From Ceratobasidium sp. AG-K (taxonomy: Eukaryota > Basidiomycota > Agaricomycetes > Cantharellales > Ceratobasidiaceae): DNA of 64,000 nt. The stretch is from NCBI GenBank assembly GCA_037039685.1, contig JAWNGF010000004.1:4030001-4094000 (forward strand), in the 5' to 3' direction. Of the stretch, positions 10,927-23,000 are shown in pieces. A program made the position numbers and the translations under genes. Every line of letters starts with the position of its first letter. Positions within the stretch are counted from its first letter, which is position 1. The notes under the pieces are model-generated. The model ran no database searches. It saw only the letters and a program-made list of their open reading frames with translations, and was not told the DNA's origin.

Positions 10927-13900
10927 CTACAGTTCGTCGGGGAGTGTGTCCCCAGTCACTGGTCCCCGCTTCTTGCGCCGCTCAGCCTTGGAACCTCCCG
11001 GCCCGGTCTTGCGGCCCGGTTTCAACTTGCGTGTCCCATCCTTTTTCAGTCCCCGGCCGTATATCGTGTCGGGGGGGCCGTTGGGTGTATTGGCGCCCGA
11101 TGGAGTGGGTAGACCAGATGGTACGGGTGCATTGTCGAGTGCGTCCGCGGCAGCTTGTTGGGCTCCGAGTGCCGACGAGCCGAAAAACTCATCACCTTCG
11201 TCGGCCCAGATCTCTCGGCTCGCATTCATCATTGCACTTGAGCCATGGGCTGTATCGGGGACGCCCTTGGTCGCAAGGTTCGCGAGCTGGTCGTCGTCGA
11301 GCAAGAGCGAGACAATCTCCTTGGACGTCGTTGCCTCGGTGAATTGTTTGTTCCCGACCACAATGTCTTGGACCTATACACAAGTTAGTCATGATTGGGG
11401 ACAGGTTAGCAAACTCACATCTTTCTTGACTCGAGCAAGCTGTACGATCCGCTCATCGATCGTGTTTTTGGTGATGAGCCGGTATACCGTAACCTGCCTC
11501 GTCTGGCCCAGTCGATGCGCACGATCCATGGCCTGGGCGTCGTTGCTCGGATTCCAGTCGTGGTCATAGAAAACGACGGTGTCGGCTGCGGTCAAGTTGA
11601 TACCCAAGCCTCCCGCTCGTGTGCTTAGCAAGAATACAAAGATGTTTGGATTCGTCTGCCAGTCGCGGACCATATCTCGTCGGTCTTCGAGCTTAGACCC
11701 ACCATCGAGTCGGAGGTACTGATATTGTCGGTAAACGAGGTACTCCTCCATCAGGTCGATCATGCGTGTCATTTGGAAGTAGATGAGCACGCGATGGCCG
11801 CCGGCCTTCAACTCCGTCAACAGTGTATCCAGCCTCGCGAGCTTGGCCGAGTCGTAGATGAGTCGCTTGGCTTCAGGAATGTGCATTGGTGTGACGGGGA
11901 GGTGTTCGGGTCGGGATGCGGAGAGTAAGCCTGTTGGAGGGACACCCGGGTACCGGTTTGTCCACGCCTCCGATGCCTCTGGAGACTCCCGCAACGAGGG
12001 TGGTAGACCGAGTAACAAGAGTGACTCGTGAGGAGCCTCGAGAGTCCTTCTGGTGCGCTCCACAAACATGCGCTCGCTGCAGCTCGGTACGATCGGAGTC
12101 GTCACAGCAGGGTCGGAGCGCCAGAACATCAGTGGCCGGGACAAGCACGAGCGGGTCCAGAGTTCCTGCCGGATGTCGACAAGTTTGGGGTACCCCTCGG
12201 CAATTTCCAAGTACTCATAGTTGCGGCGCGGAACGATGTACTTGGATGCGGCTGAATGCGCAGCGAATTCCGGATCACTGGGAGTAGTTCAATATAATAA
12301 TCTCAAGCAGGGTGAGCTGCGTACCTGGTTAATCCGCCTTGTTGCTGCAACTCGTGTTCTCGCCGAGCGGCCCAAACAAGCTGCTCCAATCTCCCCATCG
12401 AGCACACTTGCCATATGTCCTCTGCTCCCAAACCCAAGAGTGCCAGGAATCCAAACGCCGAGCCTAGCAGATGTTTAGTAAATAGACTTCCGGCCGGACG
12501 AATACTCACCCTTTTCCCATTTTGCCTGTTCTAGCCGAGGCGCTGCCCATACATTCAGCATGTTCCCGAACCATCTGCGCTCGAAACCTGAACGAGAGCA
12601 ATCCCCGGGCAATGCCAACAATCCGCACTCTCGCTCAAACACACGTGGCAAGCTTATTTGAATGGGATTCCTGGTCGAATCGGGGCAGTATAACAAGTCG
12701 CCTTCACGAGCCAAGTTGCCGGACCTGCCAAACGCAGTAAAGCTAAACGGTGCGACGACGTCGGCTCGTTCGAATAGTTCGGGGTGGTTGCACACCTAGG
12801 CCGAGTGAGCGCGGGTTATTTGGGGGTCGAGAAACGCACCTTGCGGAACTGCATCACGAGGTTCATCAGAGACCTTGCGCTGTCGGCGTCACCCAGGTTG
12901 TTGGCCCGCTCGAGAAGTTCGGCGATGGAGACATTAGCACGTAGACCACGATACAGTGCGCGTTGCCGGGGACTCAGGTCGCAATATATATCTTGCTCGA
13001 TCTGTACCCGTATGAGCTCCGTGCTATGGAGCAGCCTGGACACTCACCTTTTCACTGAGCTCGTTTTGAACATTCTTTTTTATACGCCTCAACATGAACG
13101 GCTTCAAGATCATATGCAGTCGTCTGAGCTGGTGTTCGTTGAGAGCCGAGCCCTTGTTCTCTGCAGCACTCTCGATGTCCTTGGAGAACCACTCTGAGAA
13201 TTCGTCGTGCGAGTCGAACAAACTTGGCATGATAAAGTGCAACAGCGCCCAGAGTTCTGCACGCAGGTCAGCAGGGTATGACAATTGACTGCGATAGACA
13301 CACCTTGCATAGAGTTTTGCACGGGCGTACCGGTAAGCAAGAGTCGATTTCGACAATGGAAGTTGAGCAACGTTTTCCATCGGGCGCTGCTGCTGCTCTT
13401 GATCGCCTGGGCCTCGTCGAGAACCATGTACTGCCACTTGACACGCTGAAAGTACTTTTCGTCGGCAACGACCAGCTGGTAGCTTGTAACGAGCACATGA
13501 AAGGGGGCATCGCGGTCGTAGCAGATCTGCTTCTTGTTCCAAAACTTGCGCAGGATCGCACGGTCCTTGACGTTGCCCCAGTACGGGAGGGTTTTGAGTT
13601 GGGGCACGAAACGGGTGAGTTCTTGTTGCCAGTTGTGGAGCGTCGAGGCGGGGGCGATGACGAGGAACGGGCCCCAGATGCCGTGGGTTTCGGCGAGATA
13701 GGCAAGGAGTGAGATGGATTGGACAGTCTATTCCGGGTTAGTCGGTATCGAGGTCGAAGCGGAGGGCATACCTTGCCAAGACCCATCTCGTCGGCTAGAA
13801 TCCCGTTGATGCCCTGCTCGTACAGTGTCGCGAGCCAATTGAGACCCTTGAGCTGGTATTCTTTGAGTTGAGCCATCAACATCTTGGGTTGACCGACACT

Positions 13901-15811
13901 CATGTCAGTAAGGGAAGTGGGGTTCTGGAAGTTGAGCTCATCCGAGTCGACTGTGGGGTGTTAGTGCGGTACGAGATCATCGTTCGGGACTCACGATCGA
14001 TCAGCGGCTTCCCGGTAGCCTGTTCTTCTTCGTCGGGATCTTCCTCGCCATCGGCATCCTCGTCCATCGGGTCCCCAGCATTCTTCTTGGCCTCTTCGAA
14101 TTCCCTCCGTCGGACTTCGTCAAACTCTCGCGCACGTTGCTTGGCGGCGTCGATGGCGTCCTGCGCGTTCTTTGCGGCGTGGCGATGCAAGTTTCGTTCG
14201 TCCTGGTCTCCAAAGTCGATTTCGGGGAGGTTCGTAGATGGTGCGCCACCGTCTTCCTCGATGTGTCGGATAGCCGCCGACGGTCCCAGTGAAGGCTCGC
14301 CGGGTTGCGAGGTGGTATCTTTGCCCTGTTCCAACTCGGATGCTGCAAACGATGAGAGGGGCCAAATGAAAAACAAACGGACGTACTCTTTAACTTGGAG
14401 CCGACGAAATGGCTGTAGAGCTCGGTCTGGCTGATCAAGAATTCGAGCTTTCTGGCCTGCCTCTGGGCCTCGCGCTTTTCCTCCTCGACCTTTGCGCGGT
14501 CGACCTGGGCACGCTCGGCGCGTTTGCGCAGGTCCTTTTCCTCTCGGTCGTGTTTTCGCCAAAAGACGAGCATCTCGCGCATGAGGCGCTTGGACTTGAC
14601 CTGGGTGAGTTTGGTGTTGGCGATGGTGCGGGTGGTGGTCTTTTTGGCCTGGGCGACGAGGAGGGCCGAGAGTTTTTTGGATTGGACGAGTCTTGTTTGG
14701 AAGGCCGACGCTTGGAGTTTGTATGCCTACGGGGGTGTGAGATGGGAAATAATAATAGTTGGGGGCGCACCTTGGGAATGTCCTTTCTGGCAAGCGAGAC
14801 CCATATCTTTCGCTGGTTCTCCTCTAGTTGGATGGCACGCTTGACGAGTGTCGCGTGGTCTGTTTTGCCGACGTTGGGCAGCAGCGGGAGGGGATGACTG
14901 AGCGGGATGAATGGCGTGCCCACGGGGGAACTGGCACCCGATCCACTGGCGACGCTCTCTGGTGCGAGTCGGGCGGGAACAGCCGGGGCAAGCGTGGGTG
15001 GGGCGGACGGATAGAAAGACTCTGGGAGGCCCGTGTCGCCGTTCTTGTTTGACTTGCGCGGCCGCTTGATCTTTGGCTTTGGCTCGTCGTCGTACAGGGC
15101 CAGCCCGAGCCCCGATGCGTTTGGGTCCGGACGCGAGGTGGGGACTTTGCCTCCACGACTGCCTCTGCCGCCGCGTGATCCCTTGCCTCTGCCGCGGCCG
15201 TTGGTGACGACGGGCGGCGGCGACTGGCTGGGCTGGCGGCGTGGGGCTGGGGGACTGGGTAGGCGGGCGGGGACATGCAGGTGGGGGTAGTTGGCGCTGT
15301 CGATGTGGGAGGGGCCATTGGGGTCGAACGGATAATCAGCCCTGCGCTTTTTGGTCGATGGCGGGGCGTCCTGGGGATGCGGGCGCTTTTTCGTGCGGTC
15401 GGGCGAGCGCAGGCCGAGGTCGTCTTCGAGCAGCAGGGCGGCGTCGCGGTTGTGTGCGCGGTGGCGGTCGTCGTCGTCGTATTCCAATTCCCGCTCGAAC
15501 CGCTCGTGTCGCTCGTGGCGCTCGTCTCGCCGCTCGTCGCGCCCGTCCCGCTCCTCCCGCTCCGACGCCGCCACGTACCGCCCCTGGTATCCCGGCGACA
15601 TCGCCCGCAGCCGGAAGCGCGGTGACGGCGGCGCATACGAGTAGCGGTCATCGCGCTCGTCGTCGTACCGGAAGCGCTCTTCGTCGCGCAGACTGGCCAG
15701 TCGTCGGCGCTCAGCCTCGGCCCGCTCGGCGGCGTTGAGCTCGGCGGCAGTGGGAGTGTGTGTGTCCTGCGACCGTCAGCTGCGCTCCAAAATACCCAGT
15801 CCACTCACCAT
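10927..15811 (-). CDS. INO80: Chromatin-remodelling ATPase INO80
   Basis: Catalytic subunit of the INO80 nucleosome-remodelling complex (1463 aa). Twelve exons: 15811-15809, 15766-14771, 14726-14387, 14342-13995, 13950-13772, 13727-13304, 13256-13048, 13001-12840, 12795-12510, 12463-12325, 12277-11419, 11373-10927. The N-terminus is rich in Asp-Glu-Arg and His-Glu-Arg repeats. A DBINO domain with long basic helices covers about residues 310-430. The helicase has Walker A in DEMGLGK, a DEAQ box, and in the second lobe [11 protein letters not shown] and [11 protein letters not shown]. The long insertion between lobes is typical of INO80. The C-terminal tail is basic ([18 protein letters not shown]). 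The first coding exon is just the ATG, directly followed by a GTGAGT donor; no other upstream ATG is in frame. Introns are very uniform at 42-47 nt. Confidence 0.94.
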
Positions 15812-16753
15812 GTCCCGCTGGCCAGCCCAACGTTTGTTTGTGGTGGGTCGCAATCAACTTGTCGCAATAAGGGCCTTCCATATTTGACTCTCGACAGTCA
15901 ACATCATCATAAAATTCAAAACACATCAGGCCCCAATCGTATCCAATCAACGTTCACCTCCGGATCCCACCGCTCTTCCGTTGCATAATCACCACCCCCT
16001 CGCACATAAATTCCTGGTGCTCATCGTCATCCCCGTCGGGAACCGTATTATCCTGATTTGGCAGGTGCTTGGTTCTGCCGTACGCAAGTCCAGCATGCCG
16101 TGATTTGTCACACTTGTTACCATCAACCTCATCAAGCCTCGAAGCCGATTGAAAGGTGGCTGCAGGACTCGCCGTCACCCCCCCTCCGCACGTTCACGCC
16201 CCCATATTGTAATAGTAGACACACCCATATCAGGCATAATCAACCAACAAGAAGCATCAATCAACCACTAAATTAAAGACATATTTGACCTTGTCTCTGA
16301 ACCCATTTATCTTCACGAGGAGCTGCATGTACGAGCTGAGACACCAACAGGGTGCGGCTCGTATTTTTCAGGAATCCTCGGGCGTCATGCTCCATCGCTA
16401 CCATCGAATCATGTGCGCCTTAGACCATGCCGCAAGGAACCCCGGGCGCATCTATGTTTGTATCCCTGCGGCAGTCGAATCCATGTTTGATATTGTCTGA
16501 ATAATTTAGGAGCCCATGCTTGCACAGCAAGTCATAGGCGAAGATTGTTGATATTTATGGTACTAATTGTCTTTCGAATCTGTTGGCCATGCAAAATCCG
16601 AATGTCAACCCGAGGATGGCAAGTACCAGGGCCTCCAAGTGCGTCGCACGCGTGGCTATAATCAACGTCCTCCGTTCGACTCGTTGTATGGCCATGCGGG
16701 CCCAACCCAGACCCCGACGTTGGATGCGTAGAGCATAACTCACAAACTTTGGT
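15812..16753. other. Intergenic DNA upstream of INO80
   Basis: About 940 bp without a coding region that I can support. The first part should hold the INO80 5' leader and promoter. Several short open frames occur on both strands but none shows recognisable similarity or a convincing splice pattern. Confidence 0.4.
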
Positions 16754-17311
16754 TTATGCCTCGAATCTGGCGAGTATATGCATGATGGCGGTCCGAGGTA
16801 CGCTACTTTTCCCTACAACTGTGACGCGGTCATGCCCTGCTGTCGGGTAGTATTTCTTCGAGGGTGTTACATGGATGATTCGCATCACGCTCGTCTTGTA
16901 TAATTCAAAACTCAGTCTAGTGCCTTTCTCAAGTCGACACAACTCTAGTAGTGATCTCACTGGTGCAGCTTCAAAACCCTGAATGTCAGTGCGTTGGCTA
17001 TCAGAGTTGACTCTCAACAGTCGGCATGGCTGTGTAGTCTCTATGATTGTAGTTGGGTACAAGTCTGGTAATGGGTTTCGCTGTTCTAATTCATCCACAT
17101 TGTTAACCACGACTCGATCGTATAAATTTTGGCTGGAATCCACCAATCGGCAAATGAGAAATTTGACCTGATCCCGGCTTAAGCAAAGATTCCACATCCG
17201 AACGTTGCAGTAGGCGACTCGGAAGGCGGTTTTCGTAGTACCCCTCTCAGCGAAAACCACACGAGCCTCAATTAGCACTGCGGTTTGCGCTGAGCTGCGC
17301 ACTTGGCGCAT
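16754..17311 (-). CDS. Unrecognised ORF, 185 aa
   Basis: An uninterrupted frame from an ATG at 17311 to a stop at 16754. The composition looks protein-like, with alternating hydrophobic and charged stretches and no low complexity, but I do not recognise a family. A second open frame just downstream (16743-16555) encodes a possible membrane helix (LEALVLAILGLTFGF) and may be a further exon. I could not find a splice that joins them cleanly. It lies divergent to fumarase. It could be a lineage-specific gene or a decayed one. Confidence 0.3.
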   Translation of the reverse strand: MRQVRSSAQTAVLIEARVVFAERGTTKTAFRVAYCNVRMWNLCLSRDQVKFLICRLVDSSQNLYDRVVVNNVDELEQRNPLPDLYPTTIIETTQPCRLLRVNSDSQRTDIQGFEAAPVRSLLELCRLEKGTRLSFELYKTSVMRIIHVTPSKKYYPTAGHDRVTVVGKSSVPRTAIMHILARFEA

Positions 17312-17514
17312 TTACCTCGCCGAGCCTTAGTCATCATGGCGCTTAATTAGTTGTCGTCCCAAGCGACATCTTCCGACGGGTCCCGAACCACGTTAAAGCC
17401 GTTCCCACCCACTCCGATCCCACCGACGACCACCATGTACGCCATACTGCGTTCCTCCCCCCCCGCCGCGTAAGTCCGGCACCGTCTTTCACGCATTTTT
17501 ACTGACGATCTCAA

Positions 17515-17535
17515 CACGTGATTCCGGGTATATAA
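17515..17535 (+). promoter_or_regulatory. Fumarase promoter: E-box/CCGG composite and TATA
   Basis: CACGTGATTCCGG at 17515-17527 abuts a TATATAA box at 17529-17535. The start codon is at 17573, about 38 nt further on. The composite site matches the two in the protease/PEX11 promoter. Confidence 0.55.
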
Positions 17536-17572
17536 GGCTGTACCTTCATTGCGGCACTTCTCGACGGCTCGT

Positions 17573-19586
17573 ATGATGGTACGCCTCCGTACCACTAATA
17601 CCCAGCAGACACTTATTTTATCCAAACACGTAGGCTCAAAAGTTCAGGACCGAGAGAGATACGTTTGGTGACCTCCAGGTCCCTGCGAATGTCTACTGGG
17701 GTGCTCAGACGCAACGGTCAGTCTCGGTCGACCCCTCACATGCACACCTATTAACGAAGCCCAGGTCCCTCATCAACTTTGATATCGGTGGACCGACTGA
17801 ACGCCTCCCACCTCCGCTCATCAAAGCCCTTGGTGTCCTCAAAAAGGCCGCGGCCGAGGTGAACATGACATATGGACTGGACCCGAAGATAGGAAAGGCC
17901 ATTTCGCAGGCGGCAGACGAAGTCATATCTGGAAAGCTCATCGATCACTTTCCTCTTGTGGTGTTTCAGACTGGGAGTGGTACTCAGAGCAACATGAACA
18001 CGAATGAGGTGATCAGCAATCGGGCGATTGAGATTTTGGGCGGAGAGTTGGGCAGCAAGAAGCCCGTGCACCCAAACGACCATGTTAACATGAGTCAGAG
18101 CTCGAACGATTCGTGCGTATATCTCGAGGTGTGAGAATTGACCGACCCTGACCATGCATTCATAGGTTTCCCACGGCTATGCACATCGCTGCGGTCACCG
18201 AGTTGAGGGAGCAATTGATCCCTGCATTGACGGAGCTTCGGGATGCGTTTGCAGAGAAGCAGAAGAAATTTGAAAAGATAATCAAGATTGGACGAACTCA
18301 CTTGCAGGTGTGTTGAACCCGTTCCGAAGGCTCCGTCTCTGGGACGGCCGTGAGTAATTGAAATCCTGAGAACTGGAGCTAAAGGTATCTGACCTTAGGA
18401 CGCGACGCCACTAACACTTGGCCAAGAATTCAGCGGATATGTTCAGCAACTCACGAATGGTATTGCCCGCATACACGACGTTTTGCCCAGGATAAGCCTG
18501 CTCGCCCAGGGTGGAACTGCGGTCGGGACGGTAAGTGTTTGATTGATTCACATGCGCTTTACTGCCAAGTGAACCGTACATACCGCTGTATCTTTTAGCA
18601 TATGCTAACCCGTTCGTATATAGGGGTTGAACACCCGGAAAGGATTCGATGTCAAAGTCGCAGCCGAAATTTCAAAAATTACCGGTCATTCATTTGAGAC
18701 TGCACCAAACAAGGCAAGTGAGGCTGGCCGATTGCACATGGAAGACTACTAATCTCGGTCGCTGCCTCTGACACTAGTTTGAAGCCTTGGCGACGCACGA
18801 TGCTCTCGTAGAAGCCCATGGCGCCTTAAATACGGTTGCGGTCAGCCTGATGAAAATCGCCAATGACATTCGATACCTCGCCTCAGGACCTCGGTGCGGA
18901 CTTGGGGAATTGAGTCTACCAGGTATGCCACCCATACGAGATGAATAATAACGATTTATTGATGCGAAAATAGAAAACGAACCGGGTAGTAGTATCATGC
19001 CTGGCAAGGTCAATCCCACTCAATGCGAAGCTTTGACTATGGTCGCGGCACAAGTAATTGGTAACAATACCGGAATAAGCGTAGCAGGTAGCATGGGGCA
19101 GTTTGAGGTGAGCCGATCCCATGGCCTGTGTATCAGGGCTCACCGTGTCCAAGTTGCATGTTTTCAAGCCGATGATCATCAAGAATGTACTGCAGAGTAT
19201 CAGATTGTTATCCGATGGTAAGTCCAAATCATACAACAGGCTGAGTCTCTGCCCACCAATCCATCCTCTGTAGGTAGCCGTTCTTTTACCAAGAACTGCG
19301 TGGTAGGCATCGAGGCCAACGAGAAGCGGATTACCCAATTGCTGAACGAGAGCTTGATGCTCGCCACCATTCTAAACAGTCATTTGGGTTACGACAGTGT
19401 GTATATGTGTGTAAAAGCCGGTAATACTCGGCTAACCCCTCCTTAGATGTTGCTAAATGTGCGAAGAAGGCGCACAAAGAAGGAACGACGCTTAAGGAGG
19501 CAACTGTTGCGTTGGGGCTGCTTACTCCTGAAGAGTTTGATGCCAAGGTTCGACCGGAGCTCATGCTGTACCCCGACGAGGCGTAG
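17573..19586 (+). CDS. Fumarate hydratase (fumarase, class II)
   Basis: Catalyses the reversible hydration of fumarate to malate. Eleven exons: 17573-17578, 17634-17716, 17765-18112, 18166-18307, 18399-18530, 18624-18713, 18778-18922, 18974-19107, 19154-19217, 19274-19396, 19447-19586 (468 aa). Diagnostic motifs are [21 protein letters not shown] and the superfamily signature [11 protein letters not shown] near residue 320. The first exon encodes only two methionines before a GTACGC donor. The resulting N-terminus ([15 protein letters not shown]) lacks a clear mitochondrial presequence, so this transcript form looks cytosolic. An alternative 5' exon could supply a presequence, but I see none. 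Intron 6 (18714-18777) is GC-AG with a GCAAGT donor. Confidence 0.95.
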
Positions 19587-19903
19587 AATTGTCCAATAGT
19601 GCACCTGATTGTGGCCCTGGATGCCATGTTCCGGGCCCAGCTAAAATGATATACATATTGTACTCTTGATCATCCGGGTGGGATATTATTCGAGCAATTC
19701 GCGCGATGAGTGCGCAACTGGGTATATTATGCTCATCCGTTTATCATGTCAGAGAAAGTTCTGCTGGCGTAGTGGTCACTAAGTGTTATCCGAGCGCATG
19801 CATCCTGAGTGCAGGTCAGGGGACGCTATTGTACTTGGTCCTTTGATCACGTGAGCAAATAAATTTCCTCTCAACCCCACCACCGCATTCATTCCAGGCT
19901 ACC
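19587..19903. promoter_or_regulatory. Intergenic spacer with CACGTGA upstream of eIF3b
   Basis: The 317 bp contain the fumarase 3' end and the eIF3b promoter. A CACGTGA site is at 19848-19854, 50 nt before the start codon. No ORF is supported here. Confidence 0.45.
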
Positions 19904-22349
19904 ATGCCAGTGCCTGATCCTGTGCCCACTGACGATCTCGGGATCGACTATAGCGATATCGAAGCTAAATATGCTGTCTCTTATGAGGAAGGGTTCGATA
20001 ACGTCCTGGTCGTGGACGGGGTGCCTGTCATCGACAGTTCCAGGGAAGGCCGATTGTTCACCAAAATCAGCAAGGAGTTTGCGCGAAAGGGTGTGCCTAT
20101 CAAAGAGGGAGGAATAATCATGCCGTATGACGATGTCACTGGGAAATCGAAGGGGTAAGCGGGGTGTATCCCTTCACACGCAGTATGCCTGATTCTCGAA
20201 AGATACATATTTGTTGAATTTACAACTGCCGAGGAGGCCGCCGACGCTCTGGCCGCAATGCAACACTTTCCTTTTGATGCCAAGCACACGTTCTCAATCA
20301 ACCACTTTACCGATATCGAGAAATACGCTACTCTGGATGAGACATATGTCCCTCCTACGGTCCCAAATTATACCGCCCGCCCGCATATGCGTTCCTGGCT
20401 GGCTGACCCGGCCGGTCGGGATCAATTCCTGACGTACGTCGGTGACGAGGTCCAAATCTTCTGGAATGCACGTACCGGCCCAGACGTGTCCTTTACGCGC
20501 CACAATTGGACGGATCTTTATGTTGCTTGGTCACCTCATGGGACGCTACTAGCTACTCTTCATCGGCAAGGATTACAGCTCTGGGGCGGGTCTGACTGGG
20601 GCCTGGTTAGGCGCATTGCCCATCCTCTCGCGCGACTGGTCGATTTTTCACCCAATGAGCGCTACCTTGTAACCTGGTCCAACGAGCCTATCGTCATCCC
20701 ACCTGGAGCTCAGCAAGGCCCAATGTTCTTCTCCCCCGATGACGAAGGCAACAATCTAGCTGTCTGGGATGTAGCGACTGGGCACTTGTTGAGAACGTTT
20801 AGTGTAGAGGGGACGACAACCACGGCTAGCGGCGAAAAGAAGCAGATGTCTTGGCCCCAGCTCAAATGGTCGAGCGACGATCGTTATGTGGCCCGTGTCA
20901 CTCCCGGGCAGGCGATAAGCGTATATGAAGTCCCAAGCATGCATTTACTCGAAAAGAAGAGCGTCAAGATTGAGGGCGTGGTCGACTTTGAGTGGTGCCC
21001 CCTGAGCGACGACGAGTTATCGAAAATCAAAGAGGGCGACAAGGAAAAGGCCGAGCAAAACGGAGCTGGGGACGATAAAAAGGTTAAGAAGAGCGGTGTA
21101 TCGCGTGTACGAGAGAACATGCTTGCGTATTGGGTGCCCGAAGTTGCGAACCAGCCCGCGCGAGTTACCTTGCTTGCGATCCCGAGTCGCACCCAATTGC
21201 GAACCAAAAATCTCTTCACTGTGTCCGATGTGAGTGTTCTCAAAAGTGAATGGGCGGGATACGGTGCTGACCATTCTGGTTAGTGCAAGCTTTACTGGCA
21301 GAGTCAGGGGGATTTCCTTTGTGTCAAAGTCGACCGGCCGACGAAGAGTAAAAAGGCAACGTTTTGTAATTTGGAAATCTTTCGTACACGAGAGAAGGAT
21401 TTTCCTGTCGAGGTGATTGAACTCAAAGGTGCGCTTGTCTAAGCGGATAGTTCTCGCCCGTACTCACCGACTGCATGCACGCAGATCAAGTAACCGACTT
21501 TGCTTGGGAGCCACGGGGCGATCGTTTTGCCATTCTTAGCAGCAGCGACCCTAACCTGGGAAGTACGGCGCCCGGCATCACCGTAAAGATGGACGTCTCG
21601 CTGTTCCAACTGGAAAAGGGCAAAAACTTCAAACTACTCAGTGAGTCCATTACTTGATAGCTTGGTCGATGCTGATGGTCTTGACGGCAGAGTTGCTAAA
21701 GGATAAGACCACCAATGCCATTCGCTGGTCGCCCAAGGGCCGACATATCGTTCTAGGCTCAATATTCCCCGTCTCAAAATTCGAGCTAGAGTTCTACGAC
21801 CTTGAATTTTCAATTGACGCCGAGCGAATCAACACTCACACGGCCGAATGGGGTTCCCTTGTGCAGCATCTTTCGACCGTCGAGCATTACGGTGTAACAG
21901 ATGTCGAATGGGACCCCTCTGGCCGATACGTTGCCAGCTCCGCTTCCGTCTGGCGCCCAACCCCAGAGCACGGATGGAGTCTTTGGGACTTCCGCGGCCA
22001 AGAGCTAGTCAAGCAGCCCGCAGACAAATTCAAACAGTTCCTGTGGAGGCCACGACCGAGAACGCTGTTGAGCAAAGCGCAGCAAAAGGAGGTACGGAAG
22101 AATCTCAAGGAGTACTCGAGGGTGTTTGAGGAGGCCGATGCTGCCGAAGAGAGTCACGCTGACAAGGAGCTAGTGGCTCAGCGGAGACGCTTGCTTGACG
22201 AGTGGAATGCTTGGAGGAAGAAGGTGCGGCCCGAGGTTCAGGACAGGATGGCGAAGCTCGGAAAGAAAGGCAAGGCTCGAGAGGAGCGTGAGGAGGTTGA
22301 GGAATGGTTGGAAGAAGTCATCGAAGAAACTGTGGAGGTAGTTGGTTAG
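19904..22349 (+). CDS. Translation initiation factor eIF3 subunit b (Prt1)
   Basis: Scaffold subunit of eIF3, which recruits initiator tRNA and mRNA to the 40S ribosome. Five exons: 19904-20154, 20203-21229, 21284-21428, 21485-21640, 21691-22349 (745 aa). The N-terminal RRM (about residues 35-120) includes an RNP1-like KGYIFVEF split by intron 1. A WD40-type beta-propeller follows with repeated W/F-x-P and LxVWD motifs. The C-terminal helix is rich in Arg/Lys/Glu ([18 protein letters not shown]), which in Prt1 binds eIF3i and eIF3g. The length is close to the yeast protein. It is the last housekeeping gene before the transposon block. Confidence 0.95.
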
Positions 22350-22443
22350 CATATGCAGTTCTAACTTGAACGATGTAATGTTCCCGTTGAATGTATTGAA
22401 TTTGTCGAATACGTCGCCTTCCTGGCGTTGGCTCATACTAGGC

Positions 22444-22779
22444 TCATGACCAGCCGTTCCAGCCCTTTGCGCCGCGGCGCCAGATATAGCACAGGGACAG
22501 GGAACCAAACAGAAGAGAGACAGAGCAAAGCCGGGGAGGCTGGTACTTAGCAAAAATCAAAAATTCTCCGAAGTGCCCTGCAGCGTTCCAGAGCATGAGG
22601 AGCCTGCGACCCAATCCCCCCTTTACCGAGCTCTCCCAAGGTGTAGCGTTTGGTTGGGAGCGCGGGGAGATGTGGCGGTTTGATGCGAGCACTGCGAGAT
22701 GTGGCGCCGTTAGAGAATATGTGGCACGCAATGAAATTGCTCGGGATTGAGCTCTCACGGTATCCTCCTGTACACGCAC
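22444..22779 (-). CDS. Unrecognised small ORF, 111 aa
   Basis: Open frame in the last CpG-containing stretch before the repeats. The N-terminal half is basic and Ser/Thr-rich, like a mitochondrial presequence. A hydrophobic segment (LCSVSLLFGSLSLCYIW) and a basic, Trp-rich end follow. I do not recognise it. A splice inside the frame is possible. Chance openness in GC-rich DNA is a real alternative. Confidence 0.25.
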   Translation of the reverse strand: MRVQEDTVRAQSRAISLRATYSLTAPHLAVLASNRHISPRSQPNATPWESSVKGGLGRRLLMLWNAAGHFGEFLIFAKYQPPRLCSVSLLFGSLSLCYIWRRGAKGWNGWS

Positions 22780-22857
22780 TGGATAGTCATGATAATCATG
22801 TATATTCCCACACTAGACCCAACAACACTATCCATAACATGACTCTAGGGCGGCGGT

Positions 22858-23000
22858 GGGCCATCAGGAAACCCGCTCTCGGATTTGGGTGTGATCTGGG
22901 AGTGATTTGGCTGATTTGGGCTGATTTGGGTGATTTGAAACAAAGACTTTGCTTCATATCCACTCCTAAGCGCCCAAATCTGCAACTGGTTTTCCTGATG
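22858..23000. mobile_element. MITE-like element, copy 1
   Basis: The left end GGGCCATCAGGAAACC and the right end, read on the other strand, GCATCAGGAAAACC form imperfect terminal inverted repeats. The inside has several TGATTTGGG-type repeats in tandem. No coding capacity. It shares its ends with the element at 24038-24165. A target duplication is not clear. Confidence 0.5.

Noticed and set aside
15241..15738. Plus-strand Arg/Gly-rich frame opposite INO80
   Set aside because: It is produced by the GC-rich Asp-Glu-Arg repeat coding of INO80 on the other strand.
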